Source: an uncultured Clostridia bacterium (GTDB taxonomy: Bacteria > Bacillota > Clostridia > Oscillospirales > Acutalibacteraceae). From it: a stretch of DNA of 16,596 nucleotides. Made by a program: the position numbers and the translations under genes. The stretch spans positions 1-16,596 of the forward strand of contig CALBNX010000067.1 in assembly GCA_937896885.1 (NCBI GenBank), in the 5' to 3' direction. The notes under the pieces are model-generated. The model was not told the origin of the DNA, made no database searches, and saw only the letters and a program-made list of their open reading frames with translations. Numbering within the stretch: position 1 is the first letter of the stretch; every line of letters begins with the position of its first letter. Below, one piece after another: positions 1 through 8,800 of the stretch.

Positions 1-243
1 GCAACAAATGTTGACGGTGTTTATGACAAAGACCCTAATCGCTTTGAAGATGCTATTAAATATGATGTTATTACTCATCAAGATATTCTCAGCAAGGGCC
101 TTGCGGTTATGGATAGCACAGCTGCTTCACTTTGCAGAGATAACGATATTCCACTTCTTGTATTCAACCTTCAACAGCCTGAAAATATGGTTAAAGCTGT
201 TTTGGGCGAGAATGTTGGTACAGTTGTAGTTTCAGAGAAATAA
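1..243 (+). CDS. pyrH: UMP kinase (uridylate kinase), C-terminal part, truncated by window edge
   Basis: The first 80 codons, read in frame 1, are the C-terminal part of a bacterial UMP kinase, which phosphorylates UMP to UDP with ATP in the cytoplasm for pyrimidine nucleotide synthesis. Visible family landmarks are the NVDGVYDKDP stretch at the left edge, which contributes to nucleotide binding in this amino-acid-kinase-fold family, then GLAVMDSTAASLCRDN and IPLLVFNL, and a C-terminal GTVVSEK. The gene stops at TAA 241-243. The 5' end lies outside the window. It is followed 12 nt later by frr with its own Shine-Dalgarno sequence. The pyrH-frr-uppS order is a standard bacterial arrangement, which supports the call. 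Confidence 0.93.
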   Translation, partial: ATNVDGVYDKDPNRFEDAIKYDVITHQDILSKGLAVMDSTAASLCRDNDIPLLVFNLQQPENMVKAVLGENVGTVVVSEK

Positions 244-255
244 GGAGAATGATTT

Positions 256-810
256 ATGAATACAGTATTTGATACAATGAAAGAAAAAATGAATAAAACT
301 GTGGGTGCTCTTGAAAAAGAGTATGCAGGTATGAGGGCTGGCCGTGCAAGTGCTGCAATCCTTGACAAGATTTCAGTTGACTATTACGGCGTGCCAACTC
401 CAATTCAGCAGATGGCTGCTGTTTCAGTTAGCGAAGGTAGAATTCTCATTATTCAACCTTGGGATGTTTCAACAATAAACCCAATTTCAAAAGCAATTCA
501 AGCTTCTGACATTGGCATCACTCCAATGAATGACGGCAAGGTTATTCGTCTTACATTCCCACCACTTACAGAAGAACGCAGAAAGGCTCTCTGTAAAGAT
601 GTAAGCAGAATTGCTGAAGACTCAAAGGTTGCAATCCGTTCAATTCGTCGCGACGCTATGGATAAAATCAAGGCTATGAAAAAGAATAGTGAAATCACAG
701 AAGATGACCAGAAGAATGCTGAAACAAAAATTCAGAAAATCACAGATGATTTCATTAAAGAAATTGATGCAGTAGCAGACAAAAAAGAAAAAGAGATTAT
801 GGAGATATAA
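256..810 (+). CDS. frr: Ribosome recycling factor
   Basis: This encodes a 184-residue protein, close to the usual length of about 185 for ribosome recycling factor. Together with EF-G and IF3, the factor splits post-termination ribosomes in the cytoplasm. The sequence shows the expected two-domain layout. An N-terminal helix carries EKEYAGMRAGRAS (about residues 19-31), next comes the beta-rich domain with VDYYGVPTPIQQMA and IQPWD, followed by the long charged C-terminal helices with LTEERRKAL and SIRRDAMDKIK. The ATG at 256 is preceded by AAGGAGA at 242-248, a strong Shine-Dalgarno sequence with suitable spacing. It lies 12 nt downstream of pyrH and is probably co-transcribed with it. Nothing about the protein is unusual. 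Confidence 0.97.
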   Translation: MNTVFDTMKEKMNKTVGALEKEYAGMRAGRASAAILDKISVDYYGVPTPIQQMAAVSVSEGRILIIQPWDVSTINPISKAIQASDIGITPMNDGKVIRLTFPPLTEERRKALCKDVSRIAEDSKVAIRSIRRDAMDKIKAMKKNSEITEDDQKNAETKIQKITDDFIKEIDAVADKKEKEIMEI

Positions 811-875
811 GCAAGTTGCGGGGTGAATGGTCCGGTCATTAAGGGTGGATAATTCTGCCCCGATTTGCATATTTT
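811..875 (+). promoter_or_regulatory. Candidate structured RNA or attenuator between frr and uppS
   Basis: The 71-nt frr-uppS spacer is much longer than most junctions here and rich in complementary segments. An outer stem can form from GCAAGU (811-816) with AUUUGC (863-868), continuing after a 2-nt bulge as CGGGG (819-823) with CCCCG (858-862). It is followed by the U-rich AUAUUUU (869-875), as in an intrinsic terminator. A competing hairpin can pair GGGUGGA (843-849) with UUCUGCCC (854-860, two G-U pairs, UAAU loop), using the same C-rich strand. A third small hairpin, AAUGG (826-830) with UCAUU (836-840), sits inside. I do not recognise a known riboswitch or leader family. Function is inferred from pairing found by eye, without folding energies. 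Confidence 0.35.
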
Positions 876-881
876 AAGATT

Positions 882-1616
882 ATGAGTGATATTAAAATCC
901 CTGAATTTTCAGTTCTTCCAAAACATATAGGAATTATTATGGATGGCAACGGAAGATGGGCAAAACAGAGAAATCTTCCACGCTATAAAGGTCATATCGA
1001 GGGTGCAAAAGTTTTCCGTAAAATCGGTGAATTTGCGGCTGATGTTGGCGTTAAATGTATGACTTTCTACGCTTTCTCAACAGAGAACTGGAAACGTCCA
1101 CAAGAAGAAGTTGACGCAATTATGCAACTCTTCCGTGAATATTTAATTGAGGCAGAAGACAGAAAAGCAGAAAATGAAGAAAAGGGTATTTCTCTTCGCT
1201 TTATTGGTGACAGAAAAGGTATGCCCGAAGATATTTTAGCCTTGATGGAACATACTGAAAAAGAGAGTAGTAATAAAAATAATGTTATTCTTAATATTGC
1301 AGTAAATTATGGCGGTCGTCACGAAATAACAGAGGGTGTTAAAGAAATCGCAGAAAAAGTTAAAAACGGCGAAATTGACCCAGAAGACATTACAGAAGAA
1401 ACGATTTCAGGCTCTCTTTATACAAAAGACATTCCCGACCCCGACCTTATAATCAGACCAAGTGGAGAATACAGAACTTCGAATTTTCTCACTTGGCAAT
1501 CTGCTTATGCAGAACTTTATTTTACAGATGTTCTCTGGCCTGATTTTACAGAAGAAGATTTAATTGACGCTTTGCGTGAATTTGAAAAAAGAAATCGTAG
1601 ATTTGGCGGAGTATAG
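882..1616 (+). CDS. uppS: Isoprenyl transferase (undecaprenyl diphosphate synthase, cis-prenyltransferase)
   Basis: The 244-residue protein is a cis-prenyltransferase. The family condenses farnesyl-PP with isopentenyl-PP units to make undecaprenyl-PP, the lipid carrier for peptidoglycan, at the membrane face. The N-terminal HIGIIMDGNGRWAKQR contains the catalytic Asp (D21) and the pyrophosphate-binding loop. FYAFSTENWKRP, the IRPSGE segment, SNFLTWQSAYAELYF and the final RNRRFGG are family signatures. The ATG at 882 is the only credible start: the same frame has a TAA at 840-842 and no ATG, GTG or TTG between. There is no clear Shine-Dalgarno sequence, since the upstream bases are ATTTTAAGATT, which is unusual in this window. 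The upstream spacer can fold, so translation or transcription may be modulated. UppS uses products of the MEP pathway genes dxr and ispG downstream. Confidence 0.96.
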   Translation: MSDIKIPEFSVLPKHIGIIMDGNGRWAKQRNLPRYKGHIEGAKVFRKIGEFAADVGVKCMTFYAFSTENWKRPQEEVDAIMQLFREYLIEAEDRKAENEEKGISLRFIGDRKGMPEDILALMEHTEKESSNKNNVILNIAVNYGGRHEITEGVKEIAEKVKNGEIDPEDITEETISGSLYTKDIPDPDLIIRPSGEYRTSNFLTWQSAYAELYFTDVLWPDFTEEDLIDALREFEKRNRRFGGV

Positions 1617-1625
1617 GTGAAAGAT

Positions 1626-2492
1626 ATGGCAAAAAGAATAGTTTCAGGTCTTTTGTTGACGGCTTTTGCAATTGTTATGATTGCACTACGCTATACAATT
1701 TTGCTCCCGATTGTTTTGGCGGCATTTTCTTGTATTGCAACAATAGAACTTAATAATGCGACAAAACTTCAGAATAAACCTATTATGGTGATTAGTGTAA
1801 TCGTATCTGTAATCGTACCATTCTATTATGAGTACAGCGGTTTATTGAGTGGATTACCAATTAACCTTGATGCAAAATACTTGATTTGTCTTTACATTCT
1901 TGAACTATTCATTTTTATGTTGTTTGAATATGAAAAGACAAAGTTTGCTCATATTGCAACGGTTATTATTTCATCGTTGGCAGTGCCTTTTGCAATCACA
2001 AGATTTATGTATTTTCGTGATATTGACGAGATTTTCCCCGATGCAGGCTATACAGATACACACGGGATTTTCTTCATCTTATTTGCAGCTTTCGGTGCTT
2101 GGATGACTGATGTTTTTGCATTCTTTGTAGGTTCCTTTTTGGGTAAACACAAGCTTTGTCCTAAAATCAGTCCCAAGAAAACTGTTGAAGGTGCAATCGG
2201 TGGAGTTTTAGGTTGCGTTGTAACATCTCTTATTCTCTATGCCGTGTTTGTAAACTTTGTGTGGAAAACAGAAAGTGCAAACTATATTGCTGTTGCGTTG
2301 ATGTCAGTATTCTTGTCAATTATCAGTATGTGTGGTGACCTGACTGCATCTGTAATCAAACGAAATTTTGAAATTAAAGATTTTGGCAAGTTAATTCCAG
2401 GTCACGGCGGAGTCCTTGACCGTTTTGACAGCATAATATTTGTGCTTGTTGCACTTTATGCAGTTGTTAATATTTTTGGAGTTGTTATCTGA
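1626..2492 (+). CDS. cdsA: Phosphatidate cytidylyltransferase (CDP-diglyceride synthase)
   Basis: CdsA makes CDP-diacylglycerol from phosphatidate and CTP, the committed step to bacterial phospholipids, and is a polytopic membrane enzyme. The 288-residue product is mostly hydrophobic with several membrane segments. Near the C terminus it carries the CDS signature: a serine-containing helix SMCGDLTASVIKR, then KDFGKLIPGHGGVLDRFDS, roughly residues 234-269. The upstream MTDVFAFFVGSFLGKH and ISPKKTVEGAIGG are also typical. I chose ATG 1626 because AGGTGA (1615-1620) is a good ribosome binding site 5 nt upstream. A GTG at 1617, in frame and directly after the uppS stop, lies inside that site and would add only three residues. 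The gene follows uppS closely and its TGA shares its last base with the dxr start. Confidence 0.95.
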   Translation: MAKRIVSGLLLTAFAIVMIALRYTILLPIVLAAFSCIATIELNNATKLQNKPIMVISVIVSVIVPFYYEYSGLLSGLPINLDAKYLICLYILELFIFMLFEYEKTKFAHIATVIISSLAVPFAITRFMYFRDIDEIFPDAGYTDTHGIFFILFAAFGAWMTDVFAFFVGSFLGKHKLCPKISPKKTVEGAIGGVLGCVVTSLILYAVFVNFVWKTESANYIAVALMSVFLSIISMCGDLTASVIKRNFEIKDFGKLIPGHGGVLDRFDSIIFVLVALYAVVNIFGVVI

Positions 2493-3652
2493 TGACAAGT
2501 GTTACTAAAAATTTAAGTATTTTAGGCTCAACCGGTTCAATCGGTACACAGAGCCTTGAAACAGCAAGAAAGTGCGGTTACTCGGTTTCCGCGCTTTCGG
2601 CATATTCAAATGTAGATTTAATTGAAGAACAAATCAGAGAATTCAAGCCCAAAGTGGCAGCTTTGGTGGATGAAAAAGCAGCAGCAGACCTTAAAATCCG
2701 TGTTGCAGACACAAACACAAAGGTCCTATCTGGCATAGATGGTGTTTGTGAATGTGCAGCAGAAAATGATGCAGACACAGTAATCAACTCGGTTGTTGGT
2801 ATGGCAGGTCTCAAACCTACACTCACTGCCATTGAATGTAATAAAAAGATTGCTCTTGCAAATAAAGAAACTCTCGTTGCAGGTGGACTTTTAGTAACAA
2901 CTAATGCAAAGGCAAAGGGTGTTGATATTTTGCCTGTGGACTCTGAACATTCTGCAATATTCCAATGCCTTCAAGGGCAACCTACTAACAGAGCGCTTAA
3001 AAGAATTATTCTCACAGCATCTGGTGGTCCATTCTTTGGAAAGACACGCGAAGAACTTGCAAAAGTAACCGTTGCAGATGCTTTAAAACATCCTAACTGG
3101 AGTATGGGACAAAAAATAACCATTGACTCTGCTACAATGATGAATAAAGGGCTTGAACTTATTGAGGCAGTATGGCTTTTCGATGTTCATCCGTCAAAAA
3201 TTGAAATCGTTGTGCACAGAGAGAGTATAATTCACTCTGCAATTGAATATATGGATAACGCCGTGATTGCTCAGTTGGGACTTCCCGATATGAAAATCCC
3301 TATTCAATATGCACTCACATATCCTGAAAGAGTTGAATCCCTCACAGGTGAGTTGGATTTAACAAAACTCGGCACACTCACATTCTATAAACCTGATTAT
3401 GACACATTCAAATGTATGAATATTTGCCGTGAAGCAATCACCCGTGGTGGCTTGTATCCGGCTTATACAAATAGTGCTAATGAACAGGCAAACTTAATGT
3501 TCAGAAAAGGTGAAATCGGCTTCTTAGAAATCGGCGAATTAGTTGAGCGTGTAATGAACGACGCACCAAAAGTAGATAGTTATACAGTTGAAGATGTTTA
3601 TGAAGCGGATAAAACAGCAAGAGCATTAGTTATTGAGTACGCGAAAAAATAG
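2492..3652 (+). CDS. dxr: 1-deoxy-D-xylulose 5-phosphate reductoisomerase
   Basis: DXR converts 1-deoxy-D-xylulose 5-phosphate to 2-C-methyl-D-erythritol 4-phosphate with NADPH, the first committed step of the MEP isoprenoid pathway, in the cytoplasm. The 386 residues are the usual length. The N-terminal NADPH-binding loop GSTGSIG is at residues 12-18, followed by ALANKETLVAGG (121-132). The metal-binding DSEHS has D150 and E152. The phosphate and substrate segment HPNWSMG starts at 200, and MMNKGLELIEA supplies the further acidic ligand E222. The ATG overlaps the cdsA stop by one base (TGATG), so the two are probably translationally coupled. The same cluster also holds ispG, a later MEP enzyme, and uppS, a consumer of the pathway. 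No anomaly is seen. Confidence 0.98.
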   Translation: MTSVTKNLSILGSTGSIGTQSLETARKCGYSVSALSAYSNVDLIEEQIREFKPKVAALVDEKAAADLKIRVADTNTKVLSGIDGVCECAAENDADTVINSVVGMAGLKPTLTAIECNKKIALANKETLVAGGLLVTTNAKAKGVDILPVDSEHSAIFQCLQGQPTNRALKRIILTASGGPFFGKTREELAKVTVADALKHPNWSMGQKITIDSATMMNKGLELIEAVWLFDVHPSKIEIVVHRESIIHSAIEYMDNAVIAQLGLPDMKIPIQYALTYPERVESLTGELDLTKLGTLTFYKPDYDTFKCMNICREAITRGGLYPAYTNSANEQANLMFRKGEIGFLEIGELVERVMNDAPKVDSYTVEDVYEADKTARALVIEYAKK

Positions 3653-3673
3653 TTTTTAGAAAGCAGTGATTTT

Positions 3674-4732
3674 TTGGAAATCTGGACTAAAATATGGCCA
3701 TATTTAGTTGCCATAGTGTTTTTCGGACTTCTTATTTCAATACACGAATTGGGACATTTCACATTTGCAAAACTCTTTAAAGTAAAAGTTAACGAATTTG
3801 CTTTGGGAATGGGCCCCGCAATATTCAAGAAGAAAAAGGGCGACACTACCTATGCACTTCGTCTCTTGCCAATTGGTGGCTATGTGAGTATGGAGGGTGA
3901 AGACGAAGAAAGTCAGGACGAAAATGCATTCAATCGCAAAAAGGTATGGCAAAAGTTCTTGATTGTTGCAGCGGGCGCAATAATGAACTTAATTTTGGGT
4001 GTATTGATTGTTGCCACAATTCTTTCAATGGATGGACTTATTGGCACAAACAAGATTTTAAGATTTAATGAAAATGCAATCAGTCAGCAAACAGGGCTTA
4101 AAGAGGGCGACGAGCTTTTAGAAATTGACGGTCACAAGCTCTTTTCTGATATGGATATTTCTTTCCTTATGAGCAGAAGTGATGACGGCGTTTTCGATAT
4201 GGTTGTCCGTCGTGACGGCGAAAAAGTTGAACTTGAAGATGTTACCTTTAAAACAACTAAAGAAGACAAATACACATATATTGAGTATGATTTTGTAATT
4301 CTTGGCGAAGAGCCAAATGTGCTGAATGTTGCAACAACATCAGTTAAGCAAACTGTTTCAATCGCTCGTCTTGTGTGGTTAAGCTTGTTTGATTTGGTAA
4401 CAGGACGATACGGATTAACGGATTTGTCAGGTCCTGTTGGCACAGTAAATGTTATTGCAGATGCAGCAGCGGGTGCTGCACAAAGCAAAGATGGTCTTAT
4501 AACAGCGCTGACAATGATGGCATTTGTTTCAATAAACATTGGTGTTTTCAATTTGTTGCCATTACCGGCACTCGATGGTGGAAGACTTTTCTTCCTAGCT
4601 ATCGAGGGAATAAGAAGAAAGCCATTGAATCCGAAATACGAAGGTTATGTTCACGGTGCAGGTCTTGCACTTTTACTACTTTTAATGTTGGTTGTAACCT
4701 TTAACGATATATTGACGCTAATGAAAAATTAG
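3674..4732 (+). CDS. rseP: RIP metalloprotease RseP/RasP (site-2 protease, M50 family)
   Basis: This is an intramembrane zinc protease that cleaves membrane-spanning anti-sigma factors and signal-peptide remnants. The first membrane segment carries the zinc motif HELGH (H24, E25, H28). A PDZ-like domain spans about residues 125-195, and the C-terminal NLLPLPALDGGR supplies the third ligand, D301. A final hydrophobic segment covers about 328-343. The 352-residue length is normal. The only start that keeps the first membrane segment is TTG 3674; no in-frame ATG or GTG lies between the preceding in-frame stop (the dxr TAG at 3650-3652) and the HELGH region. The ribosome binding site is poor (AGAAAG at 3658-3663). 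It lies 21 nt after dxr in the same frame and 10 nt before ispG, as in many Clostridia clusters. Confidence 0.95.
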   Translation: MEIWTKIWPYLVAIVFFGLLISIHELGHFTFAKLFKVKVNEFALGMGPAIFKKKKGDTTYALRLLPIGGYVSMEGEDEESQDENAFNRKKVWQKFLIVAAGAIMNLILGVLIVATILSMDGLIGTNKILRFNENAISQQTGLKEGDELLEIDGHKLFSDMDISFLMSRSDDGVFDMVVRRDGEKVELEDVTFKTTKEDKYTYIEYDFVILGEEPNVLNVATTSVKQTVSIARLVWLSLFDLVTGRYGLTDLSGPVGTVNVIADAAAGAAQSKDGLITALTMMAFVSINIGVFNLLPLPALDGGRLFFLAIEGIRRKPLNPKYEGYVHGAGLALLLLLMLVVTFNDILTLMKN

Positions 4733-4742
4733 GTGATTAAAA

Positions 4743-5792
4743 ATGACAAGAAGAAAAAGCAGAGTAGTAACAGCAGGTAATTTGAAAATAGGTGGCAATA
4801 ACCCTATTTCAGTTCAATCAATGCTCAATGCCCCCGCAGAAGATGCCGAGGCAAATGTAAGACAAGCAGTGGCGCTCGAAAATGCAGGGTGTCAGATTGT
4901 GCGTCTTACTGTGCCAAATAAAGAGGCGATTAAAACTCTTTATGCAGTTAAAGATGCAGTTAAAATCCCTGTGGTTGCAGATATTCATTTTGACTATCGT
5001 TGCGCACTTGAAAGTGTTGCAGCGGGTGTTGATAAGGTTAGAATTAATCCGGGTAACATTGGTGACGACGAAAAAGTCAGAGCAGTCGTTGATGCTTGTC
5101 GTCTTCACAATGTGCCAATTCGAATTGGTGTTAATTCTGGTTCACTTGAAAAAGAATTGCTTGCAAAATATGGTTCGCCAACTCCCGAGGCAATGGCTGA
5201 GAGCGCAATGTATCATATAAAATTGCTCGAAAAATTTGATTTTAATGATATTGTTGTTTCAATCAAATCATCAGATGTGCAGAAGATGGTTAAAGCATAT
5301 CGACTTGTTGCAGATATGTGTGATTATCCTTTGCACTTGGGTGTTACAGAAGCGGGCACACATAATATGGCTCTTATAAAATCAAGCATTGGTATTGGTT
5401 CACTTTTGCTTGACGGAATAGGTGATACAATAAGAGTTTCTATGACTGCTGACCCTGTTACAGAAATCAAAGCGGGCTTTGATGTTTTGAAAGGTGCAGG
5501 CATTAAAACTGACTGTGCACAAATCGTTTCTTGCCCAACTTGTGGCAGAACAAAAATTGACTTAATCGGACTTGCAGAAAAAATAGAAAAAGCCCTTGCA
5601 AATTATAACAAGCCTATTAAAGTTGCAGTTATGGGTTGTGTTGTTAACGGCCCCGGTGAAGCAAAAGAAGCAGATATCGGTGTTGCAGGTGGCGATGGAT
5701 GTGGCGTAATTTTTAAACACGGTGAAGTTCTCAAAAAAGTTCAAGAAGACGAAATTGTTGACGAACTTCTCAAAGAAATCGAAAAAATGTAA
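4743..5792 (+). CDS. ispG: 4-hydroxy-3-methylbut-2-enyl diphosphate synthase (flavodoxin or ferredoxin dependent)
   Basis: IspG (GcpE) reductively opens methylerythritol cyclodiphosphate to HMBPP, the penultimate step of the MEP pathway, using a [4Fe-4S] cluster. The 349-residue protein is the compact bacterial form: a TIM-barrel N-terminal part starting with NPISVQSMLNAP, and a C-terminal cluster-binding domain. The ligands are visible as C264 and C267 in SCPTCGRT, C299 in VMGCVVNGPGEA, and E306 in the same motif, which is the fourth ligand in characterised family members. ATG 4743 has AGGTGA (4732-4737) just upstream. An oxygen-sensitive cluster enzyme is expected in an anaerobe but is not restricted to them. 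It sits between rseP and polC with short gaps on both sides, probably in one transcript. Confidence 0.97.
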   Translation: MTRRKSRVVTAGNLKIGGNNPISVQSMLNAPAEDAEANVRQAVALENAGCQIVRLTVPNKEAIKTLYAVKDAVKIPVVADIHFDYRCALESVAAGVDKVRINPGNIGDDEKVRAVVDACRLHNVPIRIGVNSGSLEKELLAKYGSPTPEAMAESAMYHIKLLEKFDFNDIVVSIKSSDVQKMVKAYRLVADMCDYPLHLGVTEAGTHNMALIKSSIGIGSLLLDGIGDTIRVSMTADPVTEIKAGFDVLKGAGIKTDCAQIVSCPTCGRTKIDLIGLAEKIEKALANYNKPIKVAVMGCVVNGPGEAKEADIGVAGGDGCGVIFKHGEVLKKVQEDEIVDELLKEIEKM

Positions 5793-5806
5793 TGGTGTGA
5801 ATACAT

Positions 5807-8800
5807 ATGGCAAATTTCAAATCCCTTATGGGTGAATATTTTGATTGTGAACGCAATCTCGATATTGCAGTTGCAGAAATTCTGGGACTTGCTATCAATG
5901 AAGGCAACAGAACAGCAAAGCTCACAATCAAACCATACCAAAAAATTGAAGAACAAAGAATTAAGGCTCTTGAAACTGAACTTTCAAGGGCTTTGAGTGT
6001 TAATATAACGGTTGAATGCGATGAAACAAGAACAGGATTTCATCCACAATATATGGATGTTGTTCTTGAAGTTCTTAAATCAAAGGTCTATGTTGCAAAC
6101 GGCTTTTTTAATAACGCAGAATATAATCTTTCAGGCAATGAGTTAAGTATTAACCTAAAAAAAGGTGGCAAAGATATTCTTCTTTCAGTCGAATGTGATA
6201 AAGAAATAGAAAAAATCATTCGTGGTATTTTCGGCTTTGAGTGTAAAGTTACACTCGTGCAGGGTGAATATGACGCTGAAACTGCAGTTGATATGATGCA
6301 GAAAAAAGCGGACGAAGAGTCTCGCAGAATTCAGGCTGAAACAATCGTTAAAGAGAGAAATCTTGACGAAAATAATTATAGCCCCGAAGTTTATTATAAT
6401 TATAGTGACAATGACGCACCACCTGAAAATAATGATATGAACGATTTTGGTGGGGACTTTGCAGTTGACTTTGAACCAGAAGAAAACGCAGATTTTGCGT
6501 CTCTCATTAAATATGACACACTCAAGCCTATTTATGGCAGTGCAATCCGTCTTTCACAGCTACAACAACTTTGTGATGTGAATATTGAGAGTGGCGCAGT
6601 TGCTGTTTGGGGTGATGTTTTCGGCCTTTCTGTTAGAACAACTAAAGACGGTAAAAACAATATCATCACATTTAATATTACAGACGAAACTTATTCTTAT
6701 GGTGTTAAGATTTTTGAGAGAGTAAGCAAGTGTGAGTCATTCTTGGGCGCAATGAAAGACGGTATTACCGTTGTTGTGCGTGGACGAATGACATTCGATA
6801 AATTCTCTGGTGAAACTGTAATCAACGCAACTGCAGTTAATACTATTTCAAAGAAAACAAAGCAAGACAATGCCGAGAAAAAACGCGTTGAGTTGCATTT
6901 ACATACAAATATGTCAGCAATGGATGGTATGACATCTGCTGATAAACTCGTTAAACGCGCACTTGACTGGGGACACCCTGCAATCGCAATTACCGACCAC
7001 GGCGTAGCACAGGGTTATCCTGATGCTATGAAGGTGGGTGAAGGCAAAGACATTAAACTCATTTATGGTGTCGAGGGCTATCTCATTGATGATGTTAATA
7101 ATCCTGATGTGGATTATAAATCTTTGCCAAGATATCACATTATTATTCTTGTAAAGAATGCTGTGGGTCTTAAAAATCTTTATAAACTTATTTCACTTTC
7201 AAATGTTAAATATTTTTATAAGCGTCCATTAATGCCGCGCTCTGAAATTATCAAACACAGAGAAGGTCTTATAATTGGCTCTGCTTGTGAAGCGGGAGAG
7301 CTTTATAGAAGTATCGTTTTTAATGAGAGTGAAGATAAAATTCGCGAAATCGCAGAGTTTTATGATTATCTTGAAATTCAACCAAACGGAAACAACCAGT
7401 TTATGATTAGAAGTGAGCGTGACGAATATGCTCACATTAAAACTGTTGAAGATTTAGAAAATATAAATCGCAAAATTATTGCTCTCGCTGACAGTATGGG
7501 CAAACTTGTCTGTGCAACAGGCGATGTGCATTTCCTTGACCCTAAGGACGCTCAATTCAGAGCGATTCTTATGGCAGGACAAGGCTTTAAAGATGCCGAC
7601 GAACAAGCACCACTCTATTTCAAAACAACCGAAGAAATGCTCGAAGAGTTTGCATATTTAGGTGAAGAAACAGCTTATGAAGTGGTTGTTGAAAATACCA
7701 ATAAAATCGCAGATATGATTGAGCAGGTGCGACCAATTCCAAAGGGTACATATCAACCATCAATCCCGGGTGCTGAAGACGAGCTTCGTCAGATTTGTTG
7801 GGATAAAGCAAAAGACTGGTATGGTGACCCTGTGCCTGAATATGTTGCAGATAGACTTAACCGTGAGCTTGAATCAATTATCGCAAACGGATTTGCCGTG
7901 CTTTATATTATCGCACAAAAGCTTGTTTGGGATTCAGAAGCACATGGCTATCATGTTGGTTCCCGTGGTTCTGTTGGCTCATCTTTTGTTGCAACAATGG
8001 CAGGTATTTCAGAAGTTAATCCATTAGCACCACACTATCGTTGTGCAAAGTGCAGACATAGTGAATTCTTCTTGCACGGTGAATATGGCTCAGGTTTTGA
8101 TATGCCACCAAAGAATTGCCCACATTGTGATGTTCCGATGGTTCGTGATGGCCACGAAATTCCATTCGAAACATTCCTTGGATTCCACGGCGATAAAGCG
8201 CCCGATATCGACCTTAACTTCTCAGGCGATTATCAGGGTTGCGCTCACAGATATACAGAAGAATTGTTCGGTCGTGACCATGTGTTTAAAGCAGGTACAA
8301 TCGCAACTGTTGCCGACAAAACTGCTTATGGTTTCGTGAAAAAATATCTTGAAGAACGTGGCAAAACAGTAACCCGTGCAGAAGAAGATAGACTTACTCG
8401 TGGTTGCACAGGTATCAAACGAACAACAGGTCAGCACCCAGGCGGAATGGTTGTTGTTCCCAATGAGTTTGATGTTTATGATTTCACAGCAGTTCAGTTC
8501 CCTGCAGACGATACTACATCAGATATGGAAACAACTCACTTTGACTTCCATTTTTTGCACGATACAATTTTGAAACTTGATATTCTTGGCCATGATGTGC
8601 CCACACTTTATAAGCATCTCGAAGATATGACGGGTATTCCTGTTATGGATGTTGATGTGTGTGACCCTAAAATCGTTAGCCTTACAACAAGTCCCGAAGC
8701 ATTGGGCGTTACTGCCGAAGATATCGGTTGGAAAACAGGTACACTTTCAATTCCAGAAATGGGTACATCTTTCGTGTGTCAGATGCTTTTGGAATCTCAA

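Noticed and set aside
4132..4551. Antisense open frame of 139 codons opposite rseP
   Set aside because: It lies entirely within the well-supported rseP gene, has low-complexity Ser/Thr-rich composition and no recognisable domain or ribosome binding site.
7020..7140. Frameshift or pseudogene as the explanation of the short PolC
   Set aside because: The reading frame is open from 5807 to 9655, all PHP and polymerase motifs are intact on both sides, and the linker is ordinary coding sequence.
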